NCBI RefSeq assembly: GCF_013488225.1
Contig: NZ_CP041241.1
Coordinates: 186,001-250,000, forward strand
Direction: 5' to 3'
Source: Sinorhizobium mexicanum
GTDB lineage: Bacteria; Pseudomonadota; Alphaproteobacteria; Rhizobiales; Rhizobiaceae
DNA: 64,000 nucleotides
Part shown: piece by piece, positions 26,369 through 32,618 of the stretch
Position numbering within the stretch: the first letter of the stretch is position 1
How the letters are laid out: each line of letters begins with the position of its first letter
Position numbers and translations under genes: made by a program
Notes under the pieces: generated by a model
Database searches by the model: none
What the model was told of the DNA's origin: nothing
What the model saw: only the letters and a program-made list of their open reading frames with translations

Positions 26369-26417
26369 TGCATGTCACCCAAAAAGCGTGCTGCGGTTTT
26401 GCGACAACGACATGCAT
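26368..26417. repeat. dispersed repeat (type 3) between nuoF and nuoG
   Basis: Left arm ATGCATGTC (26368-26376) and right arm GACATGCAT (26409-26417) are exact inverted complements. The interior (CACCCAAAAAGCGTGCTGCG) is closely related to the copy at 23253. It fills most of the 80-nt nuoF-nuoG gap and may modulate relative expression. Confidence 0.78.
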
Positions 26418-26448
26418 GAAACCAAGACGGACAGGGCTGCGAGGAAAT

Positions 26449-29031
26449 ATGGCTAGCATTACGATCGACGGACAAACGATGGAAGTTGAGGCTGGCTCCA
26501 CGGTGCTGCAGGCCGCCGAGCGTTTGGGCATCGAAATCCCGACATTCTGCTACTGGAAGCGGCTGCCGGCACTTGCCTCCTGTCGCATGTGCCTGGTCGA
26601 AATCGAGGGGCTCAGGCGGCTGCAACCTTCCTGCGCGACCGTGGTCACCGACGGCATGGTGGTCAGGACGAACACGCCCATGATCGAGGAGACGCGCTCG
26701 TCCATGCTCGACATGCTCCTCGCCAACCACCCGCTCGACTGCCCGATCTGCGACAAGGGCGGAGAGTGCGAGCTGCAGGACATGGTGATGGCATACGGAC
26801 CGCGCAAAAGCGAGTTCCGCGACCCCAAGCGTGTCTTCCACTCGAAGGACATCCGTCTGAGCCCGGTCATCATCATGAACGTCAACCGCTGCATCCAGTG
26901 CCAACGCTGCGTCAGGATGTGCGAAGAGGTCGTCGGTGCAGTCGCTTTGGGAACGGTCGAAAAGGGGATGGATACCGCCGTCACCGGTTTCGAGGGCAGT
27001 CTTGCAAGCTGCGACCAGTGCGGCAACTGCGTCGAGGTCTGCCCCGTCGGCGCGCTGATGAGCTTCCCCTACCGCTACAAGGCGCGGCCCTGGGATCTTG
27101 CCGAGACCGATACCATCTGCCCGCATTGCGGCACCGGCTGTCAACTGACCGTCGGCGCGCGCAAGGGCGAGTTCATGCGGGTCCGCTCGGACTGGGAGCA
27201 CGGGGTGAACCGCGAAACGCTCTGCGTGCGCGGGCGCTTTGGCCTCGACTTCATCGAGAGCCGGGACCGGATCAAGCGGCCGATGATCCGTCGTGACGGC
27301 GCGCTCACTCCGGTTTCCTGGGCTGAGGCCGGGGACTACCTGCGCCGCCGCCTCTCGGCTGTCGAGGGCAAGGCCGCGGGCGGGCTTGCCTCTGCGCGCC
27401 TGCCCAACGAGGTGCTCTATCAATTCCAGAAGCTGATGCGGACGGTGTTCCGCACCAACAATATCGACTGCTCCTCGCGCTGGTCTACGCCTTTCGATGC
27501 GCTCGGCCCGCTGGTGGCGGGTTTCTATAGCCGTGCGCCGTTGCAAGAGGTGATCGGTCGCGACTGCGTGCTCGTGATCGGCGGCAACGTGACGGAGGAA
27601 AACCCGGTCACCGAATACCTGCTGAGGGATGCCGTGCGGCGGCGGCAGACTGGATTGCTCATGCTTTCGGCGCGGCCATCGCGTCTCGATGCCGATGCCC
27701 GTGCGGTGGTTCGCGTGCGACCGGGCGGGGAGGCGGCGGGCCTTGCGGACGTAGCGGCTGCGCTCGCGGCGGCGGACGGTCAGGCCTTGGCGGGTGACGT
27801 CCCTGCGGATATCGGCGCGAAAATCGGCGGACAAGCCGAGGCCGCCAATCGTGAGGAATCGGATCGACTGGCCTCCACGCTCAGGGAGAGCCGCAGTGTC
27901 ACCGTGCTTGTCAGCATGGAGCTCCTGAGGTCACCCGAAGCGCGCGCGACGCTGCAACAGGTCAACAGCCTGCTGAAGGTTCTTGACCTGCTCGGCAAGG
28001 GCCCGGCGATGCAGTTTCTCTTCGACCGCGCCAACCAGATGGGCGCCTGGGACATGGGGGTTCTGCCTACGGCGTTGCCGGGGCTCGGCGTCGTCAGCGA
28101 CGACGCGGCGCGAACAACTCTCGAACGGGCCTGGGGCGCCGAGATTCCGTTCGAACCGGGCTCCGGTCTCGACGCGATGCTGGATCTCTGCGCCGACGGG
28201 CGGATGGGCGCGCTTTATATCGTTGGAACCGACCCTCTGATCGCCTATCCCGACCGGGATTTCGTGACGCATGCGCTCGGCGGCGCCGATCTCCTGATTG
28301 TGCAGGACACCTTCCTCACGGAAACGGCAGGCCTGGCGGAGGTCGTCCTGCCGGCGGCGGGCTTCGGCGAGGAGGCTGGCACGTTCACCAACAACGAGGG
28401 CCGGGTCCAGAAGGTTCGCAAATTCCGCGAGCCGGCCTTCGAGGCGCGCGACAATCTGGCGATCTTCGACTTCGTCGCCGCGCTTCGCAAGGAACCGCTG
28501 CAGCCGTCGACGCAAGGCGGGATCCTCGACGAGATTGCCCGGCTCGTTCCAGCCTATCAGGGACTGACGCAGGACGGTCTCGGCGCCGACGGTGCCTTCA
28601 CCAAATCGGCCGCGCTAGCTGCGGCTGGCAGGTTCTTCGCGGCGCCGCCGGCCGCGAAGGCTACCGACCGGCTCGTGCTGGTGACCGGCAACTCGCTGTT
28701 CCATAACGGATATCTTTCCGAACGCTCGGAGATCCTGAACACCGTTGCAGATGACCCCTATGTCGAAATGAGCGCCGAGGACGCCGCCGAGCTTGGCCTT
28801 TCGGATGGCGCTCAGCTGGTGGTGCGATCCGCGCACGGCGAACTGACGGCGAAACTCAATGTCAACCGGCGCTTCCCGAGCGGCCTCGTGTTTGTTCCGG
28901 AAAACTACAGGGCGCTGCGCCTCAACAGCCTGATGCGGAGAAACGAATATCCATGTCCGGTGGAAGTATGCGAGGCCGCACCAGTTTTCGATAGCGCCGC
29001 TTCCACCGCTTTTGAGCAAGATCGAATTTGA
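26449..29031 (+). CDS. nuoG: NADH-quinone oxidoreductase subunit G, long N7-type form
   Basis: 860 aa. A [2Fe-2S] ferredoxin-like domain (CYWKRLPALASCRMC, N1b) comes first. Next are the His-Cys ligand segment (HPLDCPICDKGGECEL, N5) and a pair of [4Fe-4S] motifs (NRCIQCQRCVRMCEE, CDQCGNCVEVCPVGAL, N4/N6b-type arrangement). A further CPHCGTGCQ with a later Cys (ETLCVRGRFG) is the classic N7 ligand set. A long molybdopterin-oxidoreductase-like domain completes it. N7 is present in E. coli-type NuoG and absent from the shorter mitochondrial/alphaproteobacterial form, so this version is of a different lineage. The ATG at 26449 has GAGGAA just upstream. Confidence 0.94.
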   Translation: MASITIDGQTMEVEAGSTVLQAAERLGIEIPTFCYWKRLPALASCRMCLVEIEGLRRLQPSCATVVTDGMVVRTNTPMIEETRSSMLDMLLANHPLDCPICDKGGECELQDMVMAYGPRKSEFRDPKRVFHSKDIRLSPVIIMNVNRCIQCQRCVRMCEEVVGAVALGTVEKGMDTAVTGFEGSLASCDQCGNCVEVCPVGALMSFPYRYKARPWDLAETDTICPHCGTGCQLTVGARKGEFMRVRSDWEHGVNRETLCVRGRFGLDFIESRDRIKRPMIRRDGALTPVSWAEAGDYLRRRLSAVEGKAAGGLASARLPNEVLYQFQKLMRTVFRTNNIDCSSRWSTPFDALGPLVAGFYSRAPLQEVIGRDCVLVIGGNVTEENPVTEYLLRDAVRRRQTGLLMLSARPSRLDADARAVVRVRPGGEAAGLADVAAALAAADGQALAGDVPADIGAKIGGQAEAANREESDRLASTLRESRSVTVLVSMELLRSPEARATLQQVNSLLKVLDLLGKGPAMQFLFDRANQMGAWDMGVLPTALPGLGVVSDDAARTTLERAWGAEIPFEPGSGLDAMLDLCADGRMGALYIVGTDPLIAYPDRDFVTHALGGADLLIVQDTFLTETAGLAEVVLPAAGFGEEAGTFTNNEGRVQKVRKFREPAFEARDNLAIFDFVAALRKEPLQPSTQGGILDEIARLVPAYQGLTQDGLGADGAFTKSAALAAAGRFFAAPPAAKATDRLVLVTGNSLFHNGYLSERSEILNTVADDPYVEMSAEDAAELGLSDGAQLVVRSAHGELTAKLNVNRRFPSGLVFVPENYRALRLNSLMRRNEYPCPVEVCEAAPVFDSAASTAFEQDRI

Positions 29032-29085
29032 TTGAATCGCTCCCAGGACACCGTCCTGCGTAGCGTTTGTGATCCACCGAGCGCA

Positions 29086-29140
29086 GTACCCCCCTCTGCC
29101 CTGCCGGGCATCTCCCCCACAAGGGGGGAGATCAAGGGGG
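29086..29140. repeat. GC-rich hairpin repeat (type 4), copy downstream of nuoG
   Basis: Starts GTACCCCCCTCTGCCCTGCC and contains the hairpin ATCTCCCCC-ACAAG-GGGGGAGAT. An inverted copy lies at 29219-29267. Placed 55 nt after the nuoG stop, it probably acts as a transcript end. Confidence 0.78.
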
Positions 29141-29218
29141 CACCGCTGCGAACTCGCCTCTGCCAACAATGAGGCTAACTTTGTCGCGGTGAGGAAAGGC
29201 CGGGAGTCTGCGTCTTGC

Positions 29219-29267
29219 CGATCTCCCCCCTTGTGGGGGAGATGCCCGGCAGGGCGGCGGGGTACCT
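29219..29267. repeat. GC-rich hairpin repeat (type 4), inverted copy
   Basis: Reads GATCTCCCCCCTTGTGGGGG then AGATGCCCGGCAGGGC, the reverse complement of the copy at 29086. The pair forms a ~180-bp inverted repeat between the convergent nuoG and CBS-domain genes. It ends 18 nt before the stop of the CBS gene. Confidence 0.78.
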
Positions 29268-29284
29268 CGTGCAGGCTGATTGGT

Positions 29285-29725
29285 TCAGTGATAGTGGCTT
29301 CCGCAGATGTAATCGTGCAGGTCCTGCTCCGTGCGCAAAGCTTCGTCGAGCCTGTGCTTGACCACGTCGCCGATGCTGACCACGCCGACAACGCTGTCGC
29401 CTTCAAGGACCAGCACATGGCGGGTACGCCGTTGGGTCATCATCGCCATCACATAGGGCAGCAAATCCTGTGTCGAGCAGGTTGCCACGCTGCGGTTCAT
29501 GATATCAGCAACCCGCATCATCGCTGCGTCGGCGCCGTATTCCGCCAAGGCATTGCAGCAATCGCGTTCCGAAAGCGTACCCAGGTATTCCCCGGGCGCG
29601 CGACTGACGACCACGAAACCGATATTGCTTTCGCGAAACAGCCGCAGCACTTCCACCATGGTGTGAGCGGGTGTGACCGCAATAACCCCGACGCCCTTGT
29701 TCTTCACGATATCGCCGACAAACAT
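29285..29725 (-). CDS. CBS-domain protein
   Basis: 146 aa starting MFVGDIVKNKGVGVIAVTPA. Two CBS motifs in tandem make a Bateman module: about residues 5-65 (HTMVEVLRLFRESNIGFVVVS) and 80-138 (LLPYVMAMMTQRRTRHVLVLEGDSVVGVVSIGDV). Such proteins bind adenosine nucleotides and regulate partner enzymes. GGAGG lies upstream of the ATG. It is inserted between nuoG and the inverted nuoI, and follows nuoI on the minus strand after a RIME-like repeat. A link to NADH dehydrogenase control is inferred from position only. Confidence 0.88.
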   Translation of the reverse strand: MFVGDIVKNKGVGVIAVTPAHTMVEVLRLFRESNIGFVVVSRAPGEYLGTLSERDCCNALAEYGADAAMMRVADIMNRSVATCSTQDLLPYVMAMMTQRRTRHVLVLEGDSVVGVVSIGDVVKHRLDEALRTEQDLHDYICGSHYH

Positions 29726-29740
29726 GTGAGCCTCCTGCCC

Positions 29741-29832
29741 TGCAGCGCCGTGCGTTTTTCAAAGGCACAAGGGTCGCTGTAGCACTTTGAATTGCCGCAC
29801 GATTTTACCCTCAAATCGCCTGCAATTTAAGC
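29741..29832. repeat. RIME-like mosaic element, copy 1
   Basis: Two palindromic modules: CTGCAGCGCCGTGCG to CGCTGTAG, then CACTTTGAATTG to the AAATCGCCTGCAATTT hairpin. A degenerate copy of the element seen in full at 31646-31746. Confidence 0.75.
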
Positions 29833-29871
29833 GGTCATGCGCCAAGCCCGGGATCGACAACTAACGCGCGT

Positions 29872-30438
29872 TCACGTTCGGCGGATATTCCTCCACCAGT
29901 TGTAGCCCTGCGGCTCGCTTGCCTCGACCAGAACGTCCTTCTTCGTGTTCAGCCGCGCGGCAACCACGCCGCCGCCGGTCGCCGCCTTGCCGGGCTTCGC
30001 GAGCAGGTCGTCGCGCCCGATCACCAGGTCGCGCGAGGAGAAACTCGAGAATTCATATTGTTGGCCAAGAGCGATCGCATCCGCCGGGCAGGCGTCCTCG
30101 CACAGCCCGCAGAACAGGCACCGGGCCGTGTCGATCTCGAATTTGGCCGGGCGCCGGTTGCCCTTCTCGTCCTCGTAGGGAACGACTTCGATGCAGTCGC
30201 AGGGACAGATCCGCGCACAGAGTTCGCAGGCTACGCACTTGATCTCGCCCTCATCGTCCCGCTTGAGGAAGTGGTGCCCGCGATAGCGCGAATAGGGCAG
30301 CCATTTTTCCTTGTCCGGATACTGCATGGTCACGGTTCTGGAGAACATATAGCCGAAGGTCACCGCCAGGGCGCTCGACAGATCAGAGAAGAACGCCCAG
30401 CCGATCCATGTTCCGGTTCTGTCTCGTGCGTGCGACAT
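29872..30438 (-). CDS. nuoI: NADH-quinone oxidoreductase subunit I
   Basis: 188 aa, the 23-kDa (TYKY) subunit with two [4Fe-4S] motifs, CVACELCARICPCDCIEV and CLFCGLCEDACPADAI (clusters N6a/N6b). The start MSHARDRTGTWIGW at 30438 has GAGG about 7 nt upstream; codons further upstream overlap the nuoH terminal region and are rejected. nuoI follows nuoH on the minus strand, facing the remainder of the complex I cluster. It links NuoG electrons to cluster N2. Confidence 0.93.
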   Translation of the reverse strand: MSHARDRTGTWIGWAFFSDLSSALAVTFGYMFSRTVTMQYPDKEKWLPYSRYRGHHFLKRDDEGEIKCVACELCARICPCDCIEVVPYEDEKGNRRPAKFEIDTARCLFCGLCEDACPADAIALGQQYEFSSFSSRDLVIGRDDLLAKPGKAATGGGVVAARLNTKKDVLVEASEPQGYNWWRNIRRT

Positions 30439-30491
30439 CGCCGCCTCGCTGCTGCATCGTCTCCTCGGATGCGGGAAGCCGCTCCCGGCCC

Positions 30492-31478
30492 CTAGGAGAA
30501 AACAATACCTGTAATAATTATGTTCGCCATCGACAGCGGAAGCAAGACTTTCCACCCGATGGCCATCAGCTGGTCATAGCGATAGCGCGGGAAGGTGAAG
30601 CGAAACCACATGAACAAATAGACGAAGAACGCCACCTTGAGCACGAACCAGAGGAGCGGCGGCAAGGGGATCAGCACCCCATTCCAGCCACCGAAGAATA
30701 GGATCACCGAAAGGACCGAGACGAGCAGCATGATGACGTATTCGCTGACCATGAAGAAGGCGAAGCGGATGCCGCTGTATTCGGTGTGGAATCCGGCCCC
30801 CAGATCGCCTTCCGCTTCCGCCAGATCGAAGGGGATGCGCTGGGCTTCGGCAAGCCCGGCGACGAAGAACACGAAAAATCCGACCGGTTGGTAAACGATA
30901 TTCCAGACATCGGCCTGAGCCCGGACGATGTCCAAAAGGCTCATCGATTGCGCCAGCATCACCACGCCGATGACCGCGAACCCCATCGGGATCTCGTAGC
31001 TGATCATCTGCGCGCAGGTCCTGAGGCTGCCCAGCACGGCATATTTGCTGTTTGCGGCCCAGCCGCCGAAGATGACGCCATAAACCTCGAGTCCGATCAC
31101 CGCGAAGACGAAAAGCAGCGCCACGTTCATGTTGGAAACGTAGAGGGAGATCTCGTTGCCGAGCACCGAGACGCTCTCGCCGAAGGGGATCGCGACGAAC
31201 ACCACGAAGGGCGGGGCGAGCGCCAGGATCGGCGCCAGCTTGAACAGGAAGCGATCGGCTTCGGCGGGGATGTGGTCCTCCTTGGTGAAGAGCTTGATGC
31301 CGTCCGCCACCGGTTGCAGCATCCCGTGCCACCCGACGCGCATCGGCCCCATCCGCTGCTGCATGTGCCCGGCGATCTTGCGTTCCAGCCAGGTCAGCGG
31401 CAAGGGCAAGAGCAGGAGCATCGCGATCAGCAACGCGACCTTGAAGACGATCAGGCCAAGGGCGACGATAAGTTCCAT
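30492..31478 (-). CDS. nuoH: NADH-quinone oxidoreductase subunit H
   Basis: 328 aa, eight membrane spans. The ND1 signatures are visible: WLERKIAGHMQQRMGPMRVG near residue 29, QPVADGIKLFTKED, and EAEGDLGAGFHTEYSG. It forms the membrane side of the quinone channel. The ATG at 31478 (MELIVALGL) is preferred to an upstream GTG at 31511, although neither has a strong ribosome site. It is the first gene of the minus-strand nuoH-nuoI pair, which supplies the two subunits missing from the plus-strand operon. Confidence 0.93.
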   Translation of the reverse strand: MELIVALGLIVFKVALLIAMLLLLPLPLTWLERKIAGHMQQRMGPMRVGWHGMLQPVADGIKLFTKEDHIPAEADRFLFKLAPILALAPPFVVFVAIPFGESVSVLGNEISLYVSNMNVALLFVFAVIGLEVYGVIFGGWAANSKYAVLGSLRTCAQMISYEIPMGFAVIGVVMLAQSMSLLDIVRAQADVWNIVYQPVGFFVFFVAGLAEAQRIPFDLAEAEGDLGAGFHTEYSGIRFAFFMVSEYVIMLLVSVLSVILFFGGWNGVLIPLPPLLWFVLKVAFFVYLFMWFRFTFPRYRYDQLMAIGWKVLLPLSMANIIITGIVFS

Positions 31479-31645
31479 GTCCGTGGCTGCTTTTCCAACG
31501 GGTTGAAACACGTGGCCGGACTTTTGCGCCGGCTAAGCACTGGCAATCTGGGCGCTGTCTATCTGCACGGTACAACGGCGGCGCACGAACCACAATGGCA
31601 TCACCGTTTTGCCGCCGTGGCCTGCGGCCTGTCTGTCCCGCGTCA
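31479..31645. other. nuoH upstream region
   Basis: Should hold the promoter of the minus-strand nuoHI pair. I saw no convincing -35/-10 pair or FNR-type box. Confidence 0.4.
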
Positions 31646-31746
31646 CTACAGCGCCGCGCGTCTTATCAGACGGCAAAGGACGCTGTAGCACTTTGAATTG
31701 CAGCATGTTTTTTCTTAAATCGGCTAGGATTTAAGGAAACGTGCAG
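31646..31746. repeat. RIME-like mosaic element, copy 2 (full)
   Basis: Module A: CTACAGCGCCGCGCGTC ... GGACGCTGTAG. Linker: CACTTTGAATTGCAGCATG. Module B: hairpin CTTAAATCGGCTAGGATTTAAG then GAAACGTGCAG. It lies upstream of the EF-hand gene, close to the region expected to hold the nuoH promoter on the other side. Confidence 0.85.
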
Positions 31747-31916
31747 GAGCACCCGAAGCCGACGATCCCATGGGGGCTTTTCCCGACAATTTGATCGGGT
31801 GCAAGGTCGCGAGACCGTCGCCGATCTAAGGTATAATGAGCCCGTCATCAGCCATCGGCGACGAACGCCGATGGCTTCGAACGGTTCTGACAGCCCCTGA
31901 CGGGAAGGAGGAGTCC

Positions 31917-32330
31917 ATGATACCGACTGCATTACTGCGTTCGGCTGCTGTTGCCGGTCTCATCGCCCTTGGCGTGAGTGCTGGCGCCAGCGCGCAAACA
32001 ACCGAGAGCGAAGAGCGTCGGCCCGACGCGTCACCCGAAGCGGAGGCGCAGCGCTCCAGCCCCGAAGGTATGAGGGAAGGCGACCAGCCTCGCGAGCGGG
32101 ATATGATGGGCCAGGACATGATGGGTAGGGGTATGATGGGCCGCATGCCGATGATGCCCATGCGCGGGCACATGATGAAGATAATGTTCGCCATCGCCGA
32201 TGCGGACGGGGACGGCAGCCTCTCGTTCGATGAGGTGACGGCCATCCACAGACGGATCTTCGACAAGGTGGATGCCAACAAGGACGGGAAGGTTTCTGTC
32301 GAAGAGGTCCAGGCGTTCATGCGGCCCTAG
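31917..32330 (+). CDS. secreted EF-hand calcium-binding protein
   Basis: 137 aa. Signal peptide MIPTALLRSAAVAGLIALGVSAG with cleavage near ASA-QTT. A low-complexity acidic part and a Met/Gly-rich stretch (RDMMGQDMMGRGMMGRMPMM, about 62-81) follow, then two EF-hand loops, DADGDGSLSFDE and DANKDGKVSVEE, both with all usual ligand positions. The ribosome site AAGGAGGAG is strong. The Met-rich tract suggests possible copper or other metal binding in the periplasm in addition to calcium; that is inference. Similar EF-hand plus Met-rich proteins are found in rhizobia. Confidence 0.88.
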   Translation: MIPTALLRSAAVAGLIALGVSAGASAQTTESEERRPDASPEAEAQRSSPEGMREGDQPRERDMMGQDMMGRGMMGRMPMMPMRGHMMKIMFAIADADGDGSLSFDEVTAIHRRIFDKVDANKDGKVSVEEVQAFMRP

Positions 32331-32336
32331 TTCGCT

Positions 32337-32367
32337 ATGATTTTGGGTCGAACCGACCCAAAATCAT
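32337..32367 (+). terminator. hairpin after the EF-hand gene
   Basis: ATGATTTTGGGTCG and its exact complement enclose a 3-nt loop, beginning 7 nt after the stop codon. A 14-bp stem this close to the gene end is a good terminator candidate even though no T run follows. Confidence 0.6.
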
Positions 32368-32499
32368 GACGTGATCGATTTCAATAGGTTAGAGCGGGAC
32401 GCGGGCGGAAGCGCTCGCATTTTTTCCCTTATCCCGCCTGGCCGAGGAACGTTCAGCCTTGGCGTCCCTTGTACGAGGGACGCGGGGCCGTTGTCCCTC

Positions 32500-32604
32500 C
32501 TACAGCGCCGTGTGTCCTTCAGGACGCACAAAGGACGCTGTAAGTCTTTGAATCTACGCAATCCCGGACGGAAAACCGTCACACACTTTTCCTGGAATTG
32601 CTCT
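32500..32604. repeat. RIME module A joined to a type 2 palindromic repeat
   Basis: 32500-32543 is a module A variant (CTACAGCGCCGTGTGTCC ... GGACGCTGTAA). It is joined by TCTTTGAAT to a type 2 element (32554-32604) that is the reverse complement of the element at 8011-8060. The mosaic join shows that these palindromes recombine as units. It ends 14 nt before the stop of the minus-strand helicase gene. Confidence 0.8.
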
Positions 32605-32618
32605 CCGTGACCGTCGCC

